From: Polytrichum commune
Lineage: Eukaryota; Streptophyta; Polytrichopsida; Polytrichales; Polytrichaceae
Direction: 5' to 3'
Length of the DNA: 64,000 nucleotides
Assembly: GCA_950295325.1 (NCBI GenBank)
Contig: OX485803.1
Span: 12,276,001-12,340,000 of the forward strand
The notes below the pieces were generated by a model. That model was not told where the DNA came from. It saw nothing but the letters and a program-made list of their open reading frames with translations, and searched no databases. Positions 33,501 to 45,794 of the stretch are shown in pieces (positions within the stretch are counted from its first letter, which is position 1; each line of letters starts with the position of its first letter). A program made the position numbers and the translations under genes.

Positions 33501-34024
33501 TGACGGCAATTTTAGGTTTTATATTTCATCTTCTTTCAAAAATATGTATATGTTGCTTAGATATTCCACAAGATGACTTGGAATGTAGAGCATATTTGAG
33601 TTGTGATAGAACTTTGAAGTATCCTTGAATACGTCTTATATTGAACTTGGTTTTGTAAACTTAGGATATGGAAGGCATTATGTTGCTTAAACATACAAAG
33701 TATGAAACCTTAATAGCTTAGATGGCTAAGGTTTTAACTTGTTTAATAGTATATTGAAATGAGATAATTACAATAGTATGGAAATAGATGTGCAAAAATA
33801 TGGTCATGAAGGGTAATCCCAACTACCCTCCCGAGTCTTGAAAGGACCATAGATATGTAAAAGAATAGATGGCCTCTAAACAAGAGGATGTTTTAAGAAG
33901 CAACGAAGCTTGAAAGTAAGTTTTGATAGACTCAAGAAATGCCCAGCTTTCGTTAACAAAGAATGGGGATGCCCAGCTATTTGTAAGTGCCGACCAAACT
34001 TCATTATTCAATTTCATTATATAT

Positions 34025-34031
34025 AGAGAGA

Positions 34032-34070
<39 letters not shown>
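34025..34070. repeat. Microsatellite (GA)n
   Basis: About 20 GA units with one G interruption. Confidence 0.95.
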
Positions 34071-34073
<3 letters not shown>

Positions 34074-34129
34074 GTTATCCTCGTATTTGTGTGTTGTTCA
34101 TATGATATGACAATAAAAAAAAACGTGCA

Positions 34130-35460
34130 AAAATGCCAACATGCAACCTTGTAGAAATTGTACACAACAAATGGCTCCAACAGTCTGACACAAGAGGACT
34201 TGCTTATATGAAGCTACAATGGACGACATGATCCATGTTTTCATGCAAATCGCAAATTACCAGGCATGGTTGAAAAGGGAGTGTGATGATAAAGGTCATG
34301 ATTCGGCGCCCTTGAAACTCAAAGCGGTTGCCAGGTGTGGAGATCCCAAAATATTGGTTGATGCCATGAAGTCTTACCCATGGGCATAAGATGTCAACAC
34401 CAAAGATTGTGCATTGGAAGGGTTTGAGCTCTTTGGTTCCACCAAACGCAAACTCAACCTACCATTGGGTGTTGATTGTGACTTTCATCGAATCAACAAA
34501 GTGAATTATTCCATTCCTCACCCCAACACCCATGCAATTCGTCAACGCATAGAGGAATCGTTGAGTTTTGCAAAGCATAGTGTGGCTCATACTACATCCG
34601 TGTTAGAGACTGATTGTCTTGTTTTCAAGTGGCACATTGCAAGATTGTCACCCAACTCGACCAAACGATGTTGGGCACTACATGCCATTACAAGGATTAT
34701 GTGCAATGCCAAAGTTGGGACTGGCAAACATGACACACATACTCCAACATACAAAGGGCTCACGAAGGAATTTCGCTCCTAACAATGTGGAATATAAAGT
34801 TTGGTTTTGACCTAATAACATCAAACGTTGTGTGAGTGGTAGTAAAAAGAAGTATGTGTTGGATTGGCCTATAATACCCAATATATGGCCGGTGAAAATA
34901 AGTACCAATCTATCGAGAAAGGAGGTTTTGGCACTTGAGGACGCCGGATTTCAACTACAACAGAGGGAGGCATTGTCCCCTCGTTGTAGGCTTTCAACAA
35001 TCGTAACCCTCCCCATCTCTCACTAGCATTTTTGTATGCCACCGAACTGAACGCCCACCCTACATTTAGGTATGGAAAGACAATGCGTCACAATCCAACA
35101 TTACTGCCGGCGGATCAGAAAAAACAAATGAGAGAGCACTAGGCTCATGGACGGTCACTATGTGGTTAGGATCACTACCATTCCATATCCAGGCTTTGAA
35201 GTGATAATTAACATTGTCTTCAAGGAGGATATTACATACCGTGTCACAATTGGCGACATCCCGCATGTCACATGGCTTCACGAAAATGTCCTCTCATGCA
35301 TTGGGAAAGAAAGGGAAATGGGTATATTGCAAACATCTTTATTATGTGTTTAGGATTTTGTACACAGTGGATTACGAGAGTGACAAGTTCATTCATGCAC
35401 CTACATATACCTACAACGAGGTCATGTGATTACTTGAACTTGTTGGTATTATAGAGTGTG
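34130..35460 (+). pseudogene. SWIM-type zinc-finger protein (MULE-related) pseudogene
   Basis: Plus-strand pieces in order: CNLVEIVHNKWLQQSDTRG (about 34145-34200); LKAVARCGDPKILVDAMKSY (about 34315-34375); a 122-residue open frame (34414-34782) with FGSTKRKLNLPLG and KWHIARLSPNSTKRCWA; then, frameshifted, WPVKISTNLSRKEVLALEDA (about 34885-34945); ITTIPYPGFEVIINIVFKED; and finally WVYCKHLYYVFRILYTVDYE with FIHAPTYTYNEVM (about 35315-35428). The C-x-H of CKHLYYVF is the second half of a SWIM finger, C-x-C...C-x-H; the first CxC is no longer readable. SWIM fingers are typical of MULE transposases and their domesticated kin. At least four frameshifts or stops make it non-functional as a single gene. 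Whether it was a host gene or a transposon gene cannot be told. Confidence 0.6.
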
Positions 35461-38400
35461 AGTAGTATTGCAAGTGTTCTATAAAGCTGCATGTATAAGA
35501 ATGTCAATAAATGACATGTATTGGTTTGGATTGTTATAATAAAAATCAGCAATAGACCAAAAGTATTCCAATTGATCCATGGTAATGCACCTCGTTCATT
35601 CTTGCTTCGTTTAAAATGTTTCCAATTTATAATTGAAAATATGCAATTAATGTAGTACCAAATTTAATTTATGAACCCTAAATTTGTGCATATTTACTAA
35701 ATTTAGATTCATCACTCATGTGTTACCGCTCACTGCTCACCACTCACTGCTAGTTGCTCACCGCTCATAAGATAGCTTCCCTCACATTAGGGTTTGTCAT
35801 TGGATGATGACGCTTTTATTTATCTTGTGTGAATAAACATAAATAAGCATATGCAACACTTTGAAAAAATATTTAGAATATAGAAGTGATCATAATATGT
35901 AATTCAACAAGGAAAAAAAATTATTATATATTTCTAGATATCATTGCACACATAATTATGATGAACCTGGTTTACTTATGATATATGACATCAAATAATG
36001 AGTCATCATTTCAAACAAAAACTTATAGTTCTCTCTTTAATTTAGGTACTTATACAATGATACATGTTATTATTATATATTGAGCTCATACAACCAAAAT
36101 CACAATACTAATGGCTTTTCTATTAAAATTAATTAATAAAGTGCATGTAGAATGTCCAATCATTATTCTAGGGAATTTCAATGTTGATGTATCCAATCAA
36201 ACAACTTAACACAATGATATAGAAAAAATTCAAATTGCATGAGCCAACACTACTTATATCAAATGAATTGAACACCCACTACACAAAATTTGGTAGATCA
36301 TATTTGGTTCAATATACCTAGATCAAATATCAAATGTGAAGTAATTGATGCATATTGGCCAAATTATCATGAATCTATATTTTTACTTTCAAACTACCAA
36401 GCATTTTGCCAATGTTTAAGAATCATGTCCATCCATTTTATTTTACATATAGTTATATTTTATACTTGATAAAATAATGAATTGAATATGAAATAATTTA
36501 AATGATATAAAATTCAATATCAATTTTATCATGAATGAATATAATTTATTGAAACTATCAAATTTTGAGACACCTTAGATGTTTTATTGAAATATGACAT
36601 ATTATTAAAATATTAAAATTACTCCAATTGAAAACCCATAACAATGTTCTAATAATGTTCAAAATTCTTCTTAGTTACCTACCCTTACAATATTAACCCT
36701 TGGTCTAATCATAAGGATTGTGTTTTTAAATGTATTTTCATAGATTTTATGAACTATATATATATATATATAACACATTACTTTTATATGCATGTTTTAT
36801 TAAATTATAATTCATATAAATATGTGTTTTCAATGATCTTATCGACATATTGTTTGAATGTTTTCTTCTATTCTAACTTAAAATTTGCATTTGCAATCAT
36901 GACATCCAAGATGAATAAGCATGACTTGGAAGACAAGGATTTTGAAGCTTTTGCTCGTATTGTTGCAACAAAAATAATTTTTCTGTTTGACATTATGATT
37001 ATAGAGGTGGAGGTTATGTCTTTTATGCAATAAATTTTACTCATTTTCATGGGCATCATAAATCTAGAAATGAATCGAGGCTTTTGCTAATGAATTCAAA
37101 AAGCAATCAACTAAGAGAATTCATATCAAATAATGATGATGACTCAATATACTTCAAACCAATATTGAGATTCCTCATGCATTCAAGGTTAAATCTTTGG
37201 ATGCATGTATTAATAGAATGTCAAAACCAACTGTAGATGGGGGAATATGATGTGATACTTTCATAATGAAGTATATCTTGTGCCATTTGAATAGACCTTC
37301 AAAATCTTGGGAATATAAGACGTGTTTTTGAAGGCAATATCGACCATGCTACTTGGAGTTACTTAAATAATGTCAATCCAATCAAAGAAGGCATCAACGT
37401 TGTATGTGGGAATGTTCATTTTAATCCTATGCTCTGATGTATAACTCACGTACATTGAATCAATCAAATCAACAAGGTGACACAAGTAATCTAAGCCACT
37501 CACTTTCTTCTTTTTTTGACGATGAAAAGAGGAACAAAAACAACAAGAGAAGGAATAAACTCAATTTGACAATTTGGTTGGAGTTTTATGCCTTTAAAAA
37601 TCTTCACAAAGGTTGCATATTTGGGCAAAGCTTCAAGTTTGATGTTTCTATTGAGCACGCTTCTAGTTCACAAACTACAACAAACCAACGCAAACCAGAT
37701 GTCAACAATGTATACAATTTTTTTGATTTTATGTAAACCACATTGGTTTTAAGTTGCGGTTTGCTATAGAGTATTTTTCAGACTCAATGGGCTAACATTT
37801 CAATTAATCATATTCCAAAATTCCAAACTTTGGTTAGGTCAATACCCCAACAACTTTATGATTTTAATAAGTCTTCTCAACAAAGATGATTCTCAACCTT
37901 CACTGAAGGTAAACAATTGGATGTGGCAAGAATATGGAATGATAACAAAATTGGGAGGTTTGAAAGTTAAAAATACCATTTGGTGGTTCTGTAAAGCTTG
38001 GAAGTTTTCATGAGGATTTTGTACCTATGGACGGTGATGGTTTCTTTTATCCTTGATCACAAGATTTGGTGGCAAAAGTGACATTCCTCGGACATCTGAC
38101 AATTGTGAGGAATTTATGAAAAATGTTGCTAAGTGGACTACCAAAAATATATGATGGAATGTTATTATGTTGTTACCTACAAATTCGTATGCGCAAGAAA
38201 TAGTTTGGGAGCTTCAATTATCTTGTGAACATAGTAGAAGACACGTCAACATTGGGAAATCATGTTTTTCAAGGCACATCTCAACATCCAAAGAGTTTGA
38301 AGATTCCATGAAGACTTCCATTTCCTTTCAAGCATGCATTGTGTTTATATTCTCTCACCCGAGAACAAAATCTATAGCATTTAAATAATCTCATCCAAAT

Positions 38401-38880
38401 GATAGTAAGCCCATCTTTTACATATATAAATGATGATAATAGGGCACTTGAGAGACATCAATCGATTATTATTTCTTTAATTCAAAACTATATGCCTGAT
38501 GATTGGTCATTGGCCATAGTTGGAGCTACTTTGCAGGTATCTAATATATTAATGACAATGCCTATGAGGATACCTAAAATATATGTCATAGTTTTGTTAA
38601 TTGAACGACTTACTTAGTTAGCATCTCGAATAGTTTCACTACTTCAATAATAATTGTATTTAAACTAATGAAGGTTTTTCTGATACATGTTAACTTATTA
38701 TTATTTCAAGTTCTAATATATTTCATAATGAATTTAAAAATACATGTTTGGTTATGTAGGACATAGTCTCACAACTGTATTATTATAGTGTTCCCCCGCT
38801 TATGTACGCACTTTGAACCAGAGCCGTTGGTGCGCACTTAGTTGGTGGGTGTGTACTTTATTCATATCATTTTCTAAGCC
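35461..38880. other. AT-rich stretch with unrecognised short frames
   Basis: No domain was recognised. Moderately long frames lie at 36749-37033, 37437-37736, 38167-38388 and 38399-38617, all plus strand; between them other plus frames read on in part (for example NIRRVFEGNIDHATWSYLNN near 37310). Several lying on one strand suggests one decayed coding region of about 1.7 kb, but I cannot name it. (TA)n occurs at about 36756-36771. Confidence 0.4.
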
Positions 38881-38887
38881 CTATGAT

Positions 38888-39073
38888 TCAATGGATCACA
38901 ACAAGAAACGGATGAAACTTGAGACAACATGCTTGATTGAAGCCCAACGATGTGAAATCATTGCAAAGTTGAGCAAGCCAAACATGAGCAAGCGGGCGTT
39001 GGAGCGGGAGTGTGAAGTCAATGAAGGTGACATCCGGAAAATCTGGGACAATCGGGAGAACATACTGCAATGA
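38888..39073 (+). pseudogene. psq/CENP-B-type HTH domain fragment (Tigger-like)
   Basis: The frame reads DHNKKRMKLETTCLIEAQRC, then EIIAKLSKPNMSKRALEREC, then EVNEGDIRKIWDNRENIL. The pattern 'I--L-----S-RALEREF-V----I-KIW-NRE-I' is the N-terminal DNA-binding helix-turn-helix of pogo/Tigger transposases and CENP-B-like proteins. Stops follow directly after ENILQ, and the DDE domain is not found downstream. The codon-initial Met of the open frame lies at 38813, but similarity begins only near 38890. It may be the 5' piece of a relative of the element at 6566-7262. Confidence 0.65.
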
Positions 39074-39180
39074 ATGGCTCCAATGTCTAATGATGCCAAA
39101 ACCCCTAAACGGAAGTTGGACAAATGTATGATGAATTGCAATGATTGTTTGAGACGTTTCAATGAAATGTTAACAAACTG

Positions 39181-41565
39181 ACATTGAACATCAAGGGTAA
39201 AAAATCGTGCATTCGCAGCAAATGACTCTGCATGACATGTTCAAACATCAACATATGAACCCTAACTTTTGTCAAAAAAATTGCGCACTTAACCGGGATG
39301 CATACTTAAGCAGGAGATTAGCTCAATGACCACGTTCAACTACCTACCTCTAGGGGTCTACAAAGATAGTGATGACTCCAATGTTGTCACCAACGTGACT
39401 TATGGAGTTGCTATATCTTCCAGTGGGTCCCATTATGTACATGATATTGAACTAGGTTATAAACTCAAACAATAATGTGAAGACCCACCACACCTATCAA
39501 TGTCATACTCTATGTTACCTAGATTCCGAAGGCACTTGGTAATCATAAGACAAGCGCTTTAGCACCCCAACCATGACATGGTCTTTCTCACCAACCACTC
39601 TCAACTCACTACAACACAAATCTCCGCGATACCCGTAAAAAACGTTCTAACTACCGCAAAGTAAAGACCCCCCAATAAGTCCATAAATCAATAGAGGTTT
39701 CCAACACCCACATGCATACAATTGAATGCAACCTTGACAAATATATATACTTGTGCAAACCCCCTACAATCCAACTATGTAGGTCCCTCGCTAAGATTTT
39801 CGACTCCACTTGATCCATGCTCTTCAAATTCTCCATATATAGCTCATAGATAGGCTCACTTGGCTATGGAATCAACACAACCACAACCCACTCCCCATCA
39901 CATGAACTCGTTGACCCACCAATCCAAACCTTCGAAATTGAAATTTGTTGGCTATCCAACACCACTATTTGATTGGTGTGGGGTTGGGTGAAGATCAAAT
40001 AACAAATATCATAAAGACACATGTTTAAGAGACTGGACTATGCCTTCAACTTTTATTAAATACTCTACACTCAATAGTGAACACAATTGAGAAGGCATAT
40101 GTAGTCCGTTAAGAAATCAACAAACATGCATTTCTGATAACCATATATATTCAAGGTTGGTCCGATTTTCAATCCCACCTTGGTAATGTGTCATTGTAAA
40201 CTTGCTAATCCAACACAACTTTTGTTGTGTAATTCCAATTGGTAGAAATTGAGGAACATGAAAAACAAACAACTAGTTGTGTAATGTCTTTGCCCCATCA
40301 TGCATTACTACCACAAGATTAAGACAATGTTATTGTTCAACTTATGTGATGGTATTATGGAGCATAATATGGAATTTTGAATGCAAAAGAAATTGGCTTG
40401 TGGTCGGTCTAATATGCCTCGACAACTCCAAATGTGATCAACATGAGAACCGTTCATTGTTGTGATTTATGTAAATTGAAAATCCATTGAATGATGGTGC
40501 ATAAAGCTATGGAGTTCATTTGATTGTGTTGAGTTTTGTTGAAGCATGTCAATGTTGAAAGTAGCAATATTGGAGGTTTGTAGACAACGATGACATGAAT
40601 ATCTTTCATTGTATTTCCATTGAATGTTGCAGCAATATATTCAACTCCTAAAGTGGTCATTGTTTCATGTGATGTCAATGTTGTATAATGATCATATACA
40701 ATCATTGCACCATTTCTTCCCTAAACACTCATCCTTGAATAATTCGTTGAATCAATGAAAGATTAAATTTGTGATGTTTGTGGATTGAAATGTGTTCCTA
40801 TTAGGACACAATTTATGAGATGATGCACAATGACATCCCTTGTAGAAATCATGCAAGTTTCATTTATATTATCATTTCAAATTTGCATGTCTTACTCTTG
40901 CCATAAAATTTTCATACAAAGTATTCTACACTTTTAATATTTATCTTGTACAAATATCATACATCTAGATGATGAAGGACCAAATCCACGAGACATCATT
41001 GTATAGTCTCTCCCCTCAAGGGCATAATTAACAAACTGCATAACACCCACAATCCTTATTGGCAATCGATTGGGAAGTGGATTCTATGTAACCTTTGACA
41101 CCGAAAGTAAGAGATATGCAATTCACTAGAATGATAAACGGACTTTAGTGAAAATGATTTGAGGCCATTATGAATGTGCAAAAGAATGTTGTTGCTTAGG
41201 AAGTTGTGAATGGGTGTCTTGATTGATCAACATGGAAAAATGCTAGTTTAGTATCTTTTGAGAACAATGTTTTATTAATGTGAGATGAGTATATGAGATG
41301 ACCTACTCAAAGAGTTTGATATTGGATAAGGATCGATATTACATTGTCAAGCCTCATGTTTTTTACCCTTTCTAAATAACAGAGATACCATGTTTCATGG
41401 GAGTTTGTCACAACACCAATAAGACTTAGAGTCAAACCACCTATTCCCAATCAAGATCTCATTGGGAATTTATAAGGTGCCTTAATTTTGATCAGGTTGT
41501 TATTGATTTTGGTAATTTCTTTTTGTGGGTGGCTAAAAGAAGGTTCCGTATTTCACAATTTGTAA
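39181..41565. other. No gene seen
   Basis: No domain recognised in either strand. Short frames only. Confidence 0.5.
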
Positions 41566-41697
41566 GGGTTAGTTTCTGTGTAGGCTACTTGCCCACTAGA
41601 TTCTAGTGGACATGTGTAGATGCCACCAAGAGAAATCTTCATTTTCTCTAGAATTTGATGGGTGAAGCCGCCTACAAAAACTAACTCTAAGTCTCCA
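41566..41697. mobile_element. Tourist-like MITE, 132 bp, TAA duplication
   Basis: Left GGGTTAGTTTCTGTGTAGGC and reverse-complemented right GAGTTAGTTTTTGTAGGCGG with exact TAA on both sides (41563-41565, 41698-41700). It is a short relative of 28894-29293. The DNA around it (41430-41995) is repeated at 47140-47500 without the MITE. Confidence 0.85.
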
Positions 41698-41734
41698 ACT
41701 TCAGTTATGACATCACCAGAGAATTGATAGTGCC

Positions 41735-41990
41735 ATGACACATGTCCCCGGTTTTTAATGCTAAAGCGGTTTATGGCAAACTCTAGACATTGGTAATGTG
41801 TTCATGCCAACTTTTGGCTTAAAAAATTCACAGTAGTTTCAATTTAAGGACTTCAATATTATTAAAATTTTGTAGCCTTTCTAATTTCTATCTTCATATA
41901 CGGGGAAAATTTGCACCGCCTTATATTTCTCCAGATTTGACACAAATTCTCTGAAGTGATTGGTTATGAGCGCCTCTACTCTAGGTGGTC
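41735..41990. repeat. Dispersed repeat shared with 47250-47490
   Basis: Collinear words include CTCTAGACATTGGTAAT, GCCAACTYTTGGCTTAAAAA and GTGATTGGTTATG-GCGCCTCTACTCTA or GGACGCCTCTACTCTA. No coding capacity seen. Confidence 0.75.
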
Positions 41991-42383
41991 ATTTCTTCAA
42001 AATCACAAAGTGTTTATTCATGGGCTTTGGCTGTATTATTCTATGACCTAGGGTGAGGGAGCTAGAGACTTAGCAATACCATGAATCTAGTGTTGTTATT
42101 GGGAATTCAACTTAGGTTCAAGTGTATATTGTGAGCATGTAAGCATATTAAAATGAACCCTTGCATGTGTTAAGTGACACATTGTACAACCTATCCAATA
42201 CACTATTTCTATGACCACGGTTAGACATCCATCTCTTTGAGCTAGGCCCTTGCAAACATTAGAGAGGCCGGTCTCTAGTCCTGGCCTAATTCTAATGAGA
42301 TTCACCAAGCCATAAATACATATTTTTATATTTAAGGGTGTGAGATTGAGATATGTACATTGTCTCATAAGGAGAACATAGAA

Positions 42384-43800
42384 TACACTCTAAACTCAAC
42401 AATATCACACCTATGATAACTAGAGTACATGTGATATTACAAAGTTCTGTAGTGTCAATATGGATGTGTGATAATAGAGAAGTAGTGTAGCTTGTGACAT
42501 ATTGGAATAACACAAAGTGCAACTTTGTAATGTTGAAATTGACGCTCACAATTGGCCAAAATAAGTGCTTAAAGGTTTCAAACTCAAGATTTGAAGAAAC
42601 AAAATGCGCATGTGTCACTAATGAGGAGCAATTGACAACACTTCGATTACAATAAGCGTGGATAAAATCTAGGATGTACAAAAGATTTCTCTTGTTTGCG
42701 ACAAATGATACGAATTGGTGCGGATCACTTGACAGTGTACTTATATTGATCCTCTTGAAGGAGATAAGAATACAAGATGGAGAGTGCCGTGGGGACGCAA
42801 TCAAAACAACTTGCCACACTCCCTTGCTGCAGGGAGCAATTTGTGAGAAATTTGAAGGAACAAGTTTAGATCATTGTGGATAACGACAATGATCATCCTC
42901 TCTACATGAACATACACTAAAATCCTAATACCTTGCCCAACACGGGTGCCACATCTAACTCTCATGTGAAGAATACCACTGCTAGAATATCAAAAAATAT
43001 AATTCATTTGCCACTATGGACGGTATGAAAATCATGATTTTAAGTTTCTTCCACAAGGATTCTACACCCAAGTAAGATGTATTCAATGAGTAACTTCATA
43101 TCATTATTGGCATCAGAATCCAAACTTGCTCGAAAACCCTCGAAGTGGGAAAATGGTGTGCAACCCACAAACGTGTAGGAGGTTTGTGTGGAGCTTGAAT
43201 TCACAGTTTTGCAAATTGCCAAATTCTCACTCATGATATTTTGATCAACGATATTTCGAGGTTTTGCTTCCCATGCTTGCTAGCTTTGTACAACGGAGTC
43301 CTTGGCAATTGAGCACTTTGTGCACAAGCTCACAATAGAACACAATTTCTCTTCGCCAAACTCCACATGATCAATTGTTTTGTAGATTTAGTATCATGCA
43401 TGACTACTACAATTGTAAAAAAAAAAATTAACACCCGTTGTCAAAATCTTGCAAGTTTTATGGGATGAGTATTGAGCTTCAAATTCTTCCTAAACTTATC
43501 AATCCAACGTTCCTCACCAACTACTTCCAACCTACAAAAACCATAAACCCTCATTCACATCACCGAAACCTTGGCATATTCGTGATCACCAAATCCCTCA
43601 AAATATTGATTCAGTTTGAGAAGTGGATACACATGGCACAATGTGAGGGCTCATTTATTTGGTGGTTTGCATTAATAGCAAAACCCATGATATAAGGGAG
43701 GGAAATGTGACCATAAGAAGTGAGAATTGAATTGAGAACATATGTTCCCTAGGGTTTCTAGATATTAGAGAATGAGTGACATTAGGGAGTTTAGGGTGTA
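42384..43800. mobile_element. TIR element, long form, TACAC-CTAAACTC ends
   Basis: Left TACACTCTAAACTCAACAAT and right, reverse-complemented, TACACCCTAAACTCCCTAAT. It is 1417 bp, and both outer parts match the 476-bp element at 9262-9737. The centre has a minus-strand frame of 175 residues (42819-42292) and one of 64 (43234-43040) with no recognised domain, so any former protein cannot be identified. Confidence 0.75.
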
Positions 43801-44127
43801 CAACGTATTTAAGTTGAGGATTAATATACTAAGCAGAAAATTGCATCCAAAGCCATTCTTGACACAATTAGTTTAGAATGGAAGCAATGTAGTTCAATAC
43901 ACATTTTTGTGCATGTTGAGTTCCAAATCGGGCCTCTTAGACGCTTATGGGTTAAGTGTGTTTAGTGGCTTGTTAGTATGTTGCACCAATTCTCCCCACT
44001 GTGTATAAACTTACTCATGACTATTATTTCAAACTAGAGAGGTCCTTATTCCACATCTGACATGTGTCCTTGCCTAATATAAGGCTTTGAGGGCCATTTG
44101 GGGGTAGAAGTTAGTCTTTTAAGCTTA

Positions 44128-44627
44128 GGGCCACTTCACACACAAGACTGAGAGCCCATGACCATTACACTTCAAGCACTCTCATTGGTGGAAAAGGTGG
44201 AGCCGGTCCAAGTTCGCTTCACACTACGCTTCAGGGACCAACTGAGTATGTGAATGCAAGATGGATGTAAAGTCTATATGGATTCCTACATGGCATTGAA
44301 TGGATCATGTTTCATGATCACTTGGAGTATTTTCAAAAACCACCTCTTGGAGGTAGGCCTAACACAAAACCAAGAGACCATGGCACTCCGAACACTCACA
44401 ACCATTTATTCATTCTATTTTTATCGTGTGTGAGGACCCGCATGAATAACAATTCATTGAAATAGCATTTGGTCGAGGGCCCAATCACATACAACTTCAC
44501 AATACACTTGAGGATCCATGACCACACTACATGACTTTGGAGGTGTCTTGGGACGGCCTTTGGACACTTTCATTTGGGCTCTCACAATTTCATAGTCACG
44601 GGTCTTGGCTCGTGTGTGAAGTGGCCC
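44128..44627. mobile_element. Tourist-like MITE, GGGCCACTTCACACAC ends, TTA duplication
   Basis: Left GGGCCACTTCACACACAAGA and reverse-complemented right GGGCCACTTCACACACGAGC are nearly identical. TTA borders both sides (44125-44127 and 44628-44630). Exactly 500 bp, non-coding. Another solo end is near 7717-7733. Confidence 0.95.
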
Positions 44628-45794
44628 TTAATAGTGCCCCTTCATTTAAGATGGATGAGTTTGCCTAGCCTATATGAAGCTCGAGCCATCGTAGGAGAGA
44701 GAAAATTACTGCATACAAGCGTACTACATCTCTCATCCATCCAACATAAAAAACTTGGTTACTTATAAATTAGTGGTTGATTCGTCTCAAATGACTTAAA
44801 CTATACTACTTCGGAGTCTTTAAAGCTACTTCCGATGTCAAATCAACTTAAACTACTAAAATATGGGATGCATGCTATTTCAAGGCTTTCATGTTGGATG
44901 CATAAGAGGTACGCTCTTGTGCGACCCATTTTCTCTCCACCATCAAAGGATAACGTAGATTGAACCTTTTGTAGGCTTACCCCAAGTCCATGGTCGTACC
45001 ATAGACTTTACATTGTTTATTGAAGCCTTTGTACCACACATTGACTGTCCTAGTTGGCACCTGAGGTGTCCCACATAGGTGCTCCTTGTACACGTGGCAA
45101 GCTGTGTGGTGTCCACGTGTCATTATCCGGAACTGGTCTGGTCCAATATTATCCTCCTTGATGGATTGGATGAATGGATTGTGGTAGCAGCTTCCATGAT
45201 CCATGTAACCAGAAGGTTTCGAAGCAAGTGAAGGCAGGTCTCATAAAGGTTTCTCCCGATCCTTTTGGCACAAAGAAAAACAAGACAACATACTATAGAC
45301 GTCAGTGCTTTTGTTGGCTCTGTCTATAGGACAGAGACTATGCATCAACTTCTTCGTTTCAAGAGCAAATTTCCTAACCACTTTGTGTTCACACTTGGAC
45401 ATTACTTGTTCTTGTTATTTTTGGTCCACTTTATGTAACGTGGATGTTAACTATAGTATATATATATATAAGTAAGTGCTCCCTAAAATGCATTGAAAGA
45501 AATCTAGTTAACTATAGTTATTTCGGTAGTTCTTGATTATTTATTTTAAAAATTTTGGGTGATAAATGAGTAGCTTCGATCCTCGACCTGTATTTGAGAA
45601 GAAGGTGCACAAAATCCAAGAAATGTTTGATATAGTGAATAGCCATAAATTGGCATGAGCAAAGTGGACAACTATAATTGTAGTCTATCATAATAAAGGA
45701 CAGAGCCTCACGGTTCTACCGTTTTCTTGTTCACTTACAGACGTTTTTGTTCCCTTACAATGACCATGTTTTTACCAAGGTTTAGCGTAAGGAT
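44628..45794. other. No gene recognised; one odd minus-strand frame
   Basis: A 75-residue minus frame at 44977-45204 (begins MDHGSCYHNPFIQSIKEDNI, later YKEHLCGTPQVPTRTVNVWY) has a normal-looking composition but no match I can name. A (TA)n tract is at about 45455-45470. The rest is gene-poor. Confidence 0.4.

Noticed and set aside
42292-42819. 175-residue minus-strand frame as a working gene
   Set aside because: It lies within a TIR element, overlaps its left end, and shows no domain; kept only as a possible relic.
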